Assembly (NCBI GenBank): GCA_947259915.1
Contig: CAMYOC010000009.1
Coordinates: 1-46,899, forward strand
Direction of reading: 5' to 3'
Length of the DNA stretch: 46,899 nt
DNA from: an uncultured Gammaproteobacteria bacterium
GTDB lineage: Bacteria; Pseudomonadota; Gammaproteobacteria; Steroidobacterales; XN24
How positions within the stretch are numbered: the stretch's first letter is position 1; the number at the start of each line of letters is the position of its first letter. The position numbers and the translations under genes are program-made. The notes under the pieces are model-generated. The model had not been told where the DNA came from, did no database searches, and worked only from the letters and a program-made list of their open reading frames with translations. Of the stretch, positions 15,004 through 23,626 are shown in pieces.

Positions 15004-15699
15004 GTGACAAGAGAATGGATCAGCAAGAGCATCAAGGCCGCAGGGCTACTCTGTCTTGTCCTGCTCGCAACTCTGGTAGGTGCCGAGTCCGAGGCCTACA
15101 AGTGGGTAGACAAAGACGGGAACATACATTTCGGCGATGTCCCACCGGAAGGGCAGGAGGCACAGCGATTGGAGCTTGAGACAGAGCCGCCTCGAGAACC
15201 GTGTGACGCCGTGTTGACCATTATCGATCAGTCGCAGAAAAGCTCTGAACGTCGCGCCGAAGAACGGCGTCGCGAAGCCGCCCTTGAGCAGGATGCTGAG
15301 CAGGCGCGTATAGATGCGGAAGGGCAGTGTATATTCTTTAGGAAACAACTTAACGCGTTGCAGCAGAAGCTGCCGGTCTATCGTGACGAGGAGGGTTTTC
15401 TGCGAACCGTGGCCGTCTATGACACCTACGAGGGCGACCGCCAATACCTCGATGACGCAACTCGGGCGCGCGAAATGGACCGATATCGGGAGAAAATCGA
15501 AGCGACCTGCTCCGACCCCGACGACCCGGAGGCGCAACGTCTCGCGGCTCGGGAGCGAATAACGTCGAAACGTTGCGAGGCCGCCCTTGCTGATCTTGAA
15601 GCTGTCTCGCGGCCTGAGGCAAGATCGTCTCGACAGGCAATTGAAAAGGCTCGCCAAACCGCGCGCCTCTATTGCGAGACAACCACCAAGCAGCGGTGA
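15004..15699 (+). CDS. Exported DUF4124-domain protein
   Basis: 231 residues. A signal peptide (GLLCLVLLATLVGAES) is followed directly by a DUF4124-type segment, AYKWVDKDGNIHFGDVPPEG. This short beta domain is common at the N-terminus of proteobacterial envelope proteins. The remainder is charged and helical, probably coiled coil (SERRAEERRREAALEQDAEQ), with four cysteines in the mature part. GTG at 15004 was chosen because AGGAG lies 8 nt upstream; GTG 14962 is an alternative. Function unknown. Confidence 0.75.
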   Translation: MTREWISKSIKAAGLLCLVLLATLVGAESEAYKWVDKDGNIHFGDVPPEGQEAQRLELETEPPREPCDAVLTIIDQSQKSSERRAEERRREAALEQDAEQARIDAEGQCIFFRKQLNALQQKLPVYRDEEGFLRTVAVYDTYEGDRQYLDDATRAREMDRYREKIEATCSDPDDPEAQRLAARERITSKRCEAALADLEAVSRPEARSSRQAIEKARQTARLYCETTTKQR

Positions 15700-15746
15700 G
15701 CCACGGGGTCGGACCACGCCAACGACTGAGTCCCCGAAAAACAATT

Positions 15747-15764
15747 CTGGTGCCGGTCATAGCG
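15747..15764 (-). repeat. Family D repeat, partial, reverse orientation
   Basis: CTGGTGCCGGTCATAGC is the reverse complement of the right half of the family D consensus. Confidence 0.6.
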
Positions 15765-15792
15765 TCATAAGATTTAGGGACAGTGCGCAATT

Positions 15793-15834
15793 GGGGTCAG
15801 AGTAAAAATCCTTTTGAATTTTTACTCTGACCCC
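15793..15834. repeat. Family C palindrome with 17-bp perfect stem
   Basis: GGGGTCAGAGTAAAAAT and ATTTTTACTCTGACCCC pair perfectly around an 8-nt loop. It lies downstream of the DUF4124 gene and could terminate it. The following 269 bp to the M28-like gene show no gene; they presumably hold its promoter. Confidence 0.85.
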
Positions 15835-16103
15835 TAAGGTACCCGCTGCCCCGTATTACCTGTCCCAGATCCTTCCCCCGGTTGATCTGACAGCGAATTT
15901 CGTGCGTGGCTATAGCGGCATTGAATTGATGTGTGGCTTGTACTATAGGTTGATTATCCTCCCCGGAACCGTACGGGAAATCCTGGCATGTAAAGGCACG
16001 GGGTTCCGGTTCCTTCGCCGCGCCGCGGGGACAATGCCACGAAGGACCCCGATATCGCCAAGCTATCAATCTCTTGGCTAGCCACTGCACTGGGAGATTA
16101 ACA

Positions 16104-17621
16104 ATGACCAAACTCGCGATTTTCATCGCAGTGCTGGGCCTCACGCTACCAGGGCTGAGCACCGCACAGATTGCGGCCTGTGACACCCGCACCAACAACA
16201 CGTCCGCCAAGCTGCAAGAATGCGTCACCCTTGACGGGGTCCGCGCTCATCAGGCCGCGTTGCAGGCTATCGCCGACGCCAATGGCGGGACGCGCGCAGC
16301 CGGCACATCGGGGTATGACGCCAGTGTTGACTACGTGGTGGAAAAGCTGGAAGAAGCGGGTTACGCCATCGAGCTCAATCCGTTCGTTTTTACCTTCGTG
16401 CCGCCGGCCACGCTGGAGCAGCTCTCACCCATCAACGCTGATTACGAGACGGGCCAATTCACCGGCTCGGGTGCCGGCACATTGAGCGGCCCGGTGATCC
16501 CGGTCGATCTGGCCCTCGGCAACGTTGACTGGCCTGCCGATCCGTCGACCGCCACCAGCGGCTGCGAAGCTGCCGACTTCGCGGGGCTGGATTTCTCCGG
16601 TCCGGCCGACATCGCCCTGATTCAACGCGGTGCCTGCTTCTTCTCGGAGAAGGCCGCCAACGCCGAAGCGGCCGGGGCCGAAGCCGTGATCATCTTGAAC
16701 CAGGGCAATAGCCCCAGTCGAACAGGCCTGATCGTCGGCAACGCGGCGGCTTTCCCCGACGGCTCACCCAGTAACCTCACCGTACCGGTGGTCGGCGCGA
16801 GCTTCTTCGACGGGATCAGCCTGTCACAGGTGGGCTCCACCGCCTTCATCAATGTGGATCCGCCGCAGCTCGTCACCCAGACCAACGTGATCGCCGAGCT
16901 GCCGGGCATGGACCCCTATGTTGTGATGGCCGGTGCGTCGCTGGACTCTGTGCTCGCCGGGCCCGGCATTCAGAACAACGGCTCCGGTAGCGCCGCCATC
17001 CTCGAGGTCGCATTGCAGATGGCCAAGGTTAAGCCGCGCAATACGGTGCGGTTCGCCTGGTGGGGCGCAGAGGAGTCTGGCCTGGTCGGCTCAACCGCCT
17101 ACGTCAATGGTCTGAGTCAGGAAGAGCAGGACGCGATTGTGCTGTATCTCGATTTCAAGATGATCGGTTCACCTAATTTCGTCTACTTCATCTACGACGG
17201 CGACGATTCCGACGGGATCGGAGCCGGTCCGGGTCCTGCAGGCTCTGGTGAAATCGAAGCGTTCTTCGAGGATTTCTACATGGAACGAGAGCTGCCATTC
17301 AAGGGCACGGACTTGAGCGGGGGCTCCTCTTACGGGCCATTCATCGCGGTGGGTATCCCGTCCGGCGGGCTCTTCACCGGCGCCGAGGGCATCAAGACAA
17401 CGGAGGAGGCCGGCATCTGGGGCGGTACGGCAGGCGACCAGTATGATCCCTGCTATCGACTTGCCTGCGATACTTTCGACAACATCAGCCTTCAAGCGCT
17501 TGACGTGAATTCCGATGCAGCGGCTGCAGCCATACTGCAATACGGCATGAACACTGAAGCGATCAACGGCGTGCGTGGAAAGGGCAACTTCAAGCCCGGA
17601 AAGACGGGCCCGAGTATGTAA
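16104..17621 (+). CDS. M28-like (Zn aminopeptidase fold) protein lacking most zinc ligands
   Basis: 505 residues: signal peptide (1-21), N-terminal part of the peptidase fold, inserted PA domain (about 130-250), then the M28 core. In active M28 enzymes the core reads AHLDS, NDNGSG, EE, NFDMIGS and CYHxxCD. Here these are ASLDS (Ser279 for His), QNNGSG (Asn291 for Asp), GAEESGL (Glu323/324 kept), LDFKMIGS (Lys352 for Asp) and CYRLACD (Arg452 for His). Four of five metal ligands are therefore replaced while the surrounding motifs are well kept. The protein is probably a secreted pseudopeptidase or binding protein rather than an aminopeptidase. GGGAG lies 10 nt before the ATG. A strong terminator follows. 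Confidence 0.85.
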   Translation: MTKLAIFIAVLGLTLPGLSTAQIAACDTRTNNTSAKLQECVTLDGVRAHQAALQAIADANGGTRAAGTSGYDASVDYVVEKLEEAGYAIELNPFVFTFVPPATLEQLSPINADYETGQFTGSGAGTLSGPVIPVDLALGNVDWPADPSTATSGCEAADFAGLDFSGPADIALIQRGACFFSEKAANAEAAGAEAVIILNQGNSPSRTGLIVGNAAAFPDGSPSNLTVPVVGASFFDGISLSQVGSTAFINVDPPQLVTQTNVIAELPGMDPYVVMAGASLDSVLAGPGIQNNGSGSAAILEVALQMAKVKPRNTVRFAWWGAEESGLVGSTAYVNGLSQEEQDAIVLYLDFKMIGSPNFVYFIYDGDDSDGIGAGPGPAGSGEIEAFFEDFYMERELPFKGTDLSGGSSYGPFIAVGIPSGGLFTGAEGIKTTEEAGIWGGTAGDQYDPCYRLACDTFDNISLQALDVNSDAAAAAILQYGMNTEAINGVRGKGNFKPGKTGPSM

Positions 17622-17630
17622 GAGCTAACA

Positions 17631-17658
17631 GGGGGTGGGTTCGGCCCACCCCCTTTTT
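17631..17658 (+). terminator. Rho-independent terminator of the M28-like gene
   Basis: GGGGGTGGG, a TTCGG loop and CCCACCCCC followed by TTTTT, starting 10 bp after the stop codon. Confidence 0.9.
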
Positions 17659-17764
17659 CCGACCCCAGCATCCGGCCATCACCAGACAGAGTGCCAAGCA
17701 CGTCACAGAAGCGGCGCACCCCCCTTATCCTGAACGATGACGCAGCCCTCGCTGCTGCAACCGG

Positions 17765-17789
17765 TATGGAGCAATGACCGGCACCAGCC
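17765..17789 (+). repeat. Family D repeat, degenerate left half
   Basis: TATGGAGCAATGACCGGCAC then CAGCC. The right half matches the consensus. Confidence 0.5.
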
Positions 17790-17802
17790 TCCGTGACTGA
17801 TA

Positions 17803-17841
17803 CGGCCCGGTCTGCCCCTGGCCAGGGCCAAACCGGGCCGG
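17803..17841 (-). terminator. GC-rich stem-loop downstream of the dehydrogenase gene
   Basis: CGGCCCGG and CCGGGCCG pair with an inner CCCTGGCCAGGG, 8 bp past the stop of the minus-strand dehydrogenase. No T-tract follows, so it may be an mRNA 3'-end stabiliser rather than a true intrinsic terminator. Confidence 0.5.
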
Positions 17842-17848
17842 TCAGCCT

Positions 17849-19129
17849 CTAGAACACGTGATGCCGCCTGAATCCCATGGCCCGTCGCACCCGCTCGGTG
17901 GCGAGCTCGACGGCGGCCGCCCGCGGCAGCGTCTGCGTGGCTCGGGCTCGTTCCAGCACGGCCCGCGTGTTGCCGCGGATCTTCTCCTCGATGCTGGCCA
18001 TGGCGATCGCCTCGGTGGCGCCGTGGTATTCGGCGGCAGCGCAGATGACGCCGCCGGCGTTGGCGATGAAGTCCGGCACGCAGAGGATGTCGTGCTCGTG
18101 CATGTATTGCTCGGCGGCCGGCGTGGTGGCGATGTTGGCTCCGGGCACCACCAACCGCGCGCGAAGAGCCTCGACGTTATCCTCGTGGATGGCGTCCGGA
18201 CGCGCGGCCGGGATCCAGATGTCGCAATCGACGGCCACCAGCGCGTCGCGGTCCAGTACTTCTCCGGCGTCGTATTCGCTGACGCTGCCGCCGCGCGCCT
18301 TGATCTCGATCAATGCCTCCACGTCCAGTCCGGATGGATCATGGATCGCGCCGCGCGAATCGCTGGCGGCGACGAGCACGGCGCCGCGTTCGGTCAGGAA
18401 GCGGGCAGCATGCTTGCCCACCGCGCCGAAGCCCTGGATGGCGAGACGCGCCCCGTCGAGGTCCAGATCGCAGAATTCCGCGCCGACCTCGGTGGCGTGC
18501 CTCAGCCCCCAGCCGGTGGCGCCGATCTCGTCCAGGGGGATCCCGCCCACTTCCCGGGGCAGGCCCGCGGCGCGGCCGATCTCGTCGCGCACCCAGGCCA
18601 TGCAATGTTCGTCGGTACCCATGTCGGGTCCGAAGATGTAGCCGGTTTCACCGCCCAGCGCGGCCGCCATCGTCCGCACCATGCGTTCCTTGCGCTCCGG
18701 CGCGATGCGCGGATCCCCGAACAGGACCGATTTGCCGCCACCGTGGGGCAGGCCGGCGGCCGCGTTCTTCAGGGTCATGGCGCGGGCCAGGCGGACGCAC
18801 TCCTCGAGGCTGACGTCAGGCGCCATACGCAGGCCGCCGATAGCGGGTCCGGCGGCCACGTTGTCCACCACCAGGATGCCGCGCAGCTCCAGCGACGGCT
18901 CCCACACGTGGATGATCCTCACCGGGCCGAGATCGTCGGCGAAGGCGAACGGATCCACCGCTCGCCCGGCCGGTCCGGATGCGGCGGTCCGGCGCAAGGA
19001 ATCGGACTCGGAAGCGCCGGGATCCGCCGGCGGCGTCCGCAGCGCCTCGCCGGAGCGGGCCGATGGTTTGGCGGGGGTCGGCGGGGTGGGGAGGGGACGA
19101 GCGGAGCGGAGCGTTTCGAGGGTCGACAT
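17849..19129 (-). CDS. Glu/Leu/Phe/Val dehydrogenase
   Basis: 426 residues from the ATG at 19129. After a Pro/Ala-rich N-terminal extension of about 60 residues come the conserved elements: GGLRMAPDVSLEE, the catalytic-lysine segment AGLPHGGGKSVL, GPDMGTDE, the nucleotide-binding IQGFGAVGKHAA and VPDFIANAGGVI. It catalyses NAD(P)-dependent oxidative deamination of an amino acid, probably glutamate; the exact substrate is not decided by these motifs. The disordered extension is not typical. GAGGA upstream supports the start over a more distal in-frame start at 19171. Confidence 0.88.
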   Translation of the reverse strand: MSTLETLRSARPLPTPPTPAKPSARSGEALRTPPADPGASESDSLRRTAASGPAGRAVDPFAFADDLGPVRIIHVWEPSLELRGILVVDNVAAGPAIGGLRMAPDVSLEECVRLARAMTLKNAAAGLPHGGGKSVLFGDPRIAPERKERMVRTMAAALGGETGYIFGPDMGTDEHCMAWVRDEIGRAAGLPREVGGIPLDEIGATGWGLRHATEVGAEFCDLDLDGARLAIQGFGAVGKHAARFLTERGAVLVAASDSRGAIHDPSGLDVEALIEIKARGGSVSEYDAGEVLDRDALVAVDCDIWIPAARPDAIHEDNVEALRARLVVPGANIATTPAAEQYMHEHDILCVPDFIANAGGVICAAAEYHGATEAIAMASIEEKIRGNTRAVLERARATQTLPRAAAVELATERVRRAMGFRRHHVF

Positions 19130-19216
19130 GGCACACCATCCTCGGCCGGCTAACCGAATGTCTCCGGCCATCTAACCCAAGTCTAGTTCCCCGGGAGACT
19201 CCAGGGTTATGGACTC

Positions 19217-19272
19217 GAAAAGGTGCCAGGTTTATTTTTCCTGAAGGGGAAAATAAACCTGGCACCTTTTCA
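19217..19272. repeat. Family B palindromic repeat
   Basis: GAAAAGGTGCCAGGTTTATT and AAAATAAACCTGGCACCTTT around a short loop. It lies between two divergent genes, where a terminator role makes little sense, and ends 22 bp before the TPR gene start. Confidence 0.85.
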
Positions 19273-19293
19273 CCAGTGTCCTAACCTTGGGAG

Positions 19294-21036
19294 ATGGTTT
19301 CGCTGTTTCAGGAATTGCGTCGCCGCCGGGTCTTTCGCGTCGCCGGGGCGTATGTGGTGGGCGGCTGGGTCGTGCTGCAGGTGGCGGATCTGGCCATGCA
19401 GTCTCTCGAGCTGCCTGACCGCGCGCTGGCTTATGTGTGGATGGCCGTCATCATCGGCTTTCCCGTCGCGCTGGTCTTTGGCTGGCGCTATGACATCACC
19501 GCCGCCGGCATCGTACGCACGCCACCGGCCGATTCTGTTGCCGCTCACGATCTGTCCCTGAAGAAACCGGACTATCTGATCCTGGGTGCCCTGACCGCTG
19601 TACTCCTGGCCGTGGTCTACGGCGTCGTCAGCAATGTTCGCGATATCGATACCGGGGCTCGGTCAGTCCTGCACGACGCGCAGACCAGCTCCGTCGCCGT
19701 TCTGCCGCTGGTCAATCTGTCGGAAGACCCGGACCAGGCCTACTTCGCCGCCGGCATGCACGATGCGCTGCTTACCAGTCTGGCCAAGATCACCGCGCTC
19801 AAGGTGATTTCCAGAACCTCGAGCGAACGGGTCGACCGGAGCCTGTCAGTGCCGGAGATCGGTCGCGTGCTCAATGTGGCCAACGTGGTCGAGGGCTCGG
19901 TCACCCGTGAGGGCGACCGCATACGCATCATCGTGCAGCTGATCGATGCCGCCACCGATGAACATCTCTGGGCGGAGACCTATGTGCGCAAGCTGGAGAG
20001 CGTGCTGTCCCTGCAGGGGGAGATCGCCAGAACCATCGCGCAGGCGATCCAGGTCCGGCTCACCCCGGCGGAACTGCGCGAGCTGTCGGCAGAGCGCACG
20101 GTCGATCCGGCGACCTATGAAGCTTATCTGAAGGGCATGTTTCAGATGCACAAGGAGACGCCGCGCGCGTACCGGCGCGGCATCGAGATCCTTACCGAAG
20201 CGGTCGAGAACGATCCGACCAGCGCGCTGGCTTATGCCGGGCTCGCTTACGGCTACAGCAAGCTCGGTCATAGCCCGTATCCGGAGGGGGCCTATCCCCG
20301 TGCGAAGGCGGCCGCCGATCGCGCGCTCGAGTTCGACCCTAATCTGGCCGAAGCCCATGCTGCGGTCGGTATGTACAGGCTCTACTACGAGTGGGACGCT
20401 GCAGGCGCCGAAGAATCCTTGATCAAAGCCATAGAACTCAACCCGAGCCTGGTCAGCGCCTACTATCATTACGCCTGGCTGCTCGAACTGCTCGGTCGCA
20501 AGGACGAGGCTCTCGAGGCGGGCGAGCGCACCGTTGAACTTGACCCGCTATCCCCGTTCTATTCTGGCTGGCTCGCCGCGCAGTACATCAGTTCCGGCAT
20601 GTATGACCAGGCGATTACCCAGGCCGAGGCCACCCTCAACCTGCGTGAGAATTGGCCGGTTGGCTGGATGACGCTGGGCGACGCCTATCTCGAGCTGGGT
20701 CGCTACGATGAGGCGATCGCCGCTCATGCGCATCTGGCCGACAGCCCGTTCTGGTCGTTCGTCCGGGGCTACAGCTACGCCAGTGCCGGTCGCATCGACG
20801 ACGCCAGAGCCATCGTCGAATCCATCCCGGCCGAAGCGGATAACGCGCTGCCACTGGTGCTGGTCTATGGCGCGATGGGAGACACGGAGCAGACCTTGCA
20901 CTGGCTCGAAGTGGCGCGGGATTCCAAACTGCCGTGGTATCCGTGGCTGCTCGATTGGTTCCCTCAACTGCGGCCGATCCACGGCGATCCCAGGCTGCAG
21001 GAATTGGCCAGGGAGCTGGATCTGGAGTTGCCCTAG
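19294..21036 (+). CDS. Membrane-anchored FlgO/TolB-like TPR protein, paralogue 1
   Basis: 580 residues. The N-terminal signature LFQELRRRRVFRVAGAYVVG is followed by membrane helices at about 14-33, 44-65 and 95-113. Then a FlgO/TolB-N-like domain (about 127-250: SVAVLPLVNLSEDPDQAYFA, VVEGSVTREGDRIRI) and at least six TPR units. Related proteins elsewhere carry a cyclase or winged-helix domain at the N-terminus; here there is only the membrane anchor, so it is probably a scaffold or sensor. The start matches its two paralogues; GGGAG abuts the ATG, an unusually close ribosome-binding site. Confidence 0.8.
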   Translation: MVSLFQELRRRRVFRVAGAYVVGGWVVLQVADLAMQSLELPDRALAYVWMAVIIGFPVALVFGWRYDITAAGIVRTPPADSVAAHDLSLKKPDYLILGALTAVLLAVVYGVVSNVRDIDTGARSVLHDAQTSSVAVLPLVNLSEDPDQAYFAAGMHDALLTSLAKITALKVISRTSSERVDRSLSVPEIGRVLNVANVVEGSVTREGDRIRIIVQLIDAATDEHLWAETYVRKLESVLSLQGEIARTIAQAIQVRLTPAELRELSAERTVDPATYEAYLKGMFQMHKETPRAYRRGIEILTEAVENDPTSALAYAGLAYGYSKLGHSPYPEGAYPRAKAAADRALEFDPNLAEAHAAVGMYRLYYEWDAAGAEESLIKAIELNPSLVSAYYHYAWLLELLGRKDEALEAGERTVELDPLSPFYSGWLAAQYISSGMYDQAITQAEATLNLRENWPVGWMTLGDAYLELGRYDEAIAAHAHLADSPFWSFVRGYSYASAGRIDDARAIVESIPAEADNALPLVLVYGAMGDTEQTLHWLEVARDSKLPWYPWLLDWFPQLRPIHGDPRLQELARELDLELP

Positions 21037-21134
21037 GAGCTCCCCGCCGCCCCTGCGACATCAGGCCCCACTGGCCGGGAGTGGAATAGGGGTTCGAGAC
21101 GGATGGGTCTCTGACCCCCGTGATCCGGGTCTCG

Positions 21135-21650
21135 TCACCGCACCCAATTTTTATGCGCGATGTGCGCGGGGAGTCGGGGAATCTTTGCCTCGCTTTCCCC
21201 CAGCCGTTCTGCCAGCCACTGAAACCACTCGCCGATGGTTTCGCGGTTTTGTTCTTCTCTCTCTTCCGCGAAGTAGCGTCCCAGCTTCTTCCAGCTGAGT
21301 CTTATCGGACCGCTGAAGAAATCGCTGACCAGTTCCAGTCTGATTTCCCGCCGGAAGACCAGCACCCCGAGACTCTCCCAGGTCGTGGTCAGCGCGTAAA
21401 CCAGATGCATGTCCTCGCCGAAACGCTCCTCGATCTGTTTCTTGGAAAATTCTTCATCGGGAAGTCCGTAAACCAGCAGCAAAGCCTTGGCGAAGTCAGG
21501 CGTCTGGAAAGAGTGCAAAAGCTCCAGCGCTGATTCTCGTTCCTGCTGCTTTGTATGGCGTTGCCATTCCACCACTGCAAACACGACACCAAAGGTCACA
21601 GCAATCGCCTCGATAACCTGAAACGCGGATTCGACAGAGATGGTTTCCAT
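21135..21650 (-). CDS. DUF4760-like single-pass membrane protein
   Basis: 171 residues. One N-terminal membrane helix (about 10-28, VIEAIAVTFGVVFAVVEW) is followed by a helical cytoplasmic region with ERESALELLHSFQTPDFAKA and TWESLGVLVFRREI. This pattern is familiar from DUF4760-type proteins of unknown function; that assignment is from memory. It converges with the preceding TPR gene, with about 100 bp between their 3' ends. Confidence 0.6.
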   Translation of the reverse strand: METISVESAFQVIEAIAVTFGVVFAVVEWQRHTKQQERESALELLHSFQTPDFAKALLLVYGLPDEEFSKKQIEERFGEDMHLVYALTTTWESLGVLVFRREIRLELVSDFFSGPIRLSWKKLGRYFAEEREEQNRETIGEWFQWLAERLGESEAKIPRLPAHIAHKNWVR

Positions 21651-21867
21651 GATGCTGCCCCAGCAGATTGGCTCCGGCCCGTTTTAGATATTACTCGAAC
21701 AATTTGGGGACAGTGACCATAACTCGCCGCAGCGGGGCCAACAGCCGACGGGTCCCGCGAAGGGTTTCGGGTCAGAGTGAGGTACCCCCGAATGGCATGG
21801 CCGAGCATCATTGTTGGCTTGTAACTATGCTTGATTAGAGCGGACAACAAAATCCGCCGCGTGCGGC

Positions 21868-23568
21868 ATGCAGACGGAGTCGATTCAGTACGGGACCATC
21901 GCGATGGGCTTGCTCGGAGGGCTGGCCCTGTTCCTGTACGGGATGGACAACCTGACCTCGGCCCTCAAGAGTGTCGCCGGCCCGAGGATGCGCGACCTCC
22001 TGTCCCGACTGACTCGCAACCGCTTCGAGGGCGTCTTCACCGGCGCCTTCACCACCGCCGTCATCCAGTCGTCCTCCGTCACGACGGTGCTGGTGGTGGG
22101 TTTCGTCGCCGCCGGCCTGATGCGGCTCGAGCAGAGTATCGGCATCATCATGGGCGCCCAGATCGGGACCACGATCACGGCCCAGATCATCGCCTTCAAG
22201 GTCACCAAGTTTGCCCTGGCCGCCGTCGCCGTGGGCTTCGCCCTGCATTTCGTCTCGGGCCGCGAGGTGGTCAGGAAATACGGCATCATGCTGCTGGGCC
22301 TGGGGCTGGTGTTCTACGGCATGAACCTGATGGGCGAGGCGACCCGCCCGCTGCGGGACTTCCCGCCGTTTATCGATCTCATGACCCGGCTGGAGAACCC
22401 GCTGATGGGGATCCTGTTCGGGGCGGCATTCACGGCGCTGGTTCAGAGCTCGTCGGCGACCACCGGCGCCATCATCGTCCTGGCCAGCCAGGGGCTGATC
22501 GGACTGCAAGCGGGTATCGCCCTGGCGCTCGGCGCCAATATCGGCACGACGGTCACGGTACTCCTGGCATCTATCGGTAAACCACGGGTCGCGCTGAGGG
22601 CGGCCTTGGTGCACGTCGTATTCAACGTCCTCGGAGTGATCATTTGGTTCGCCTTCATCGATCAGCTGGTCGAGGTCTCCCGATTCATCTCACCGGCAGC
22701 GCCGGAGCTCTCCGGAAACGCCCGCCTGGCGGCCGAAGTGCCGCGTCAGATCGCCAATGCGCACACGATTTTCAATACGGCCAACACGGCCTTGTTCATC
22801 GGGTTCACGGGCGTGCTGGCCCGCATCGTGACGTTTCTGGTGCCCGAAAAGGAGGGCACGCAGCAGAGGATCGCGGAGCCGAAGTATCTCGACGAGGAAT
22901 TGATCGAGACGCCGGCCCTGGCGCTGGACCGGGCGCGCATGGAGCTGGGACACCTGGGCGAGTGGGTGCTACGGATGTTAGGCAAGGCGCCGCGGCTCGT
23001 GTTCTCCGGTAGCGCCGAGGAGCTTTCTCATATCCGCACCATGGACAGCAGCGTGGATCGCCTGCAGGAGAGCATCCTGGCGTACCTCGGCAAAGTCTCG
23101 CAGCGTACGCTCGATACCGCCGAGACCCGGCAGCTGCACGAATTCATGGCGATCGCCGGCTGCTACGAGAACATCGGCGACATGATGGAGATACATCTGG
23201 TCCATGCCGGGCATGGCCGCCTGAGGGCCGGGGTGAAGGTGAGTCCTGAGACCCGGCAGATCTTCGACCCGCTCATCGACAAAGTGTTCTGGTCGGTGGA
23301 AAAAGCCACCAGGGCCGTCGCATCCCGTGACCTGAGCGCAGCCAGGGAGATCGTGGAGGCCAAGGAGGAGATCAATCTGCTCGCCGGGGCGATCGAGGAA
23401 CATCTTGCGGGGCGTCTGGTGGCGGCCGCGCCCCATCGTCTGGAGACTTACAGGATCGAATCGGAGCTCGTCGAGAATCTCAAGCGCATATTCTATTTCG
23501 CGAAGCAGATCGCCAAGCGCGTGCTGGCCGCCGACGTTGGTGTGGAAGGGGAAGGCCGGACGGCATGA
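21868..23568 (+). CDS. Na+/phosphate cotransporter (NptA/YjbB-like) with PhoU-like domain
   Basis: 566 residues. It has the two inverted PF02690-type repeats with QSSS motifs: AVIQSSSVTTVLVVGF (about 65-80) and ALVQSSSATTGAIIVL (about 193-208), plus GAQIGTT and GANIGTT. Eight or more membrane helices precede a cytoplasmic helical C-terminus (about 340-566) resembling PhoU. It transports inorganic phosphate (or a related anion) with sodium across the inner membrane. No clear Shine-Dalgarno precedes the ATG at 21868. A family C palindrome four bases after the stop separates it from the convergent TPR gene. Confidence 0.88.
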   Translation: MQTESIQYGTIAMGLLGGLALFLYGMDNLTSALKSVAGPRMRDLLSRLTRNRFEGVFTGAFTTAVIQSSSVTTVLVVGFVAAGLMRLEQSIGIIMGAQIGTTITAQIIAFKVTKFALAAVAVGFALHFVSGREVVRKYGIMLLGLGLVFYGMNLMGEATRPLRDFPPFIDLMTRLENPLMGILFGAAFTALVQSSSATTGAIIVLASQGLIGLQAGIALALGANIGTTVTVLLASIGKPRVALRAALVHVVFNVLGVIIWFAFIDQLVEVSRFISPAAPELSGNARLAAEVPRQIANAHTIFNTANTALFIGFTGVLARIVTFLVPEKEGTQQRIAEPKYLDEELIETPALALDRARMELGHLGEWVLRMLGKAPRLVFSGSAEELSHIRTMDSSVDRLQESILAYLGKVSQRTLDTAETRQLHEFMAIAGCYENIGDMMEIHLVHAGHGRLRAGVKVSPETRQIFDPLIDKVFWSVEKATRAVASRDLSAAREIVEAKEEINLLAGAIEEHLAGRLVAAAPHRLETYRIESELVENLKRIFYFAKQIAKRVLAADVGVEGEGRTA

Positions 23569-23571
23569 GCA

Positions 23572-23597
23572 GGGGTCAGAGTCGCGACTCTGACCCC
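23572..23597. repeat. Family C perfect 26-bp palindrome
   Basis: GGGGTCAGAGTCG and its exact reverse complement are joined without a loop. It lies between convergent genes and may be a minimal, loop-deleted family C unit acting as a bidirectional terminator. Confidence 0.85.
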
Positions 23598-23626
23598 AAA
23601 TGTCTTCCAGCTGGCGGAAGGGCGAG

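Noticed and set aside
17858..19153. 431-codon open frame on the plus strand opposite the Glu/Leu dehydrogenase gene
   Set aside because: Antisense shadow in GC-rich coding DNA; the composition (Arg/Ala/Gly/His runs) matches no family and the minus-strand gene has full motifs.
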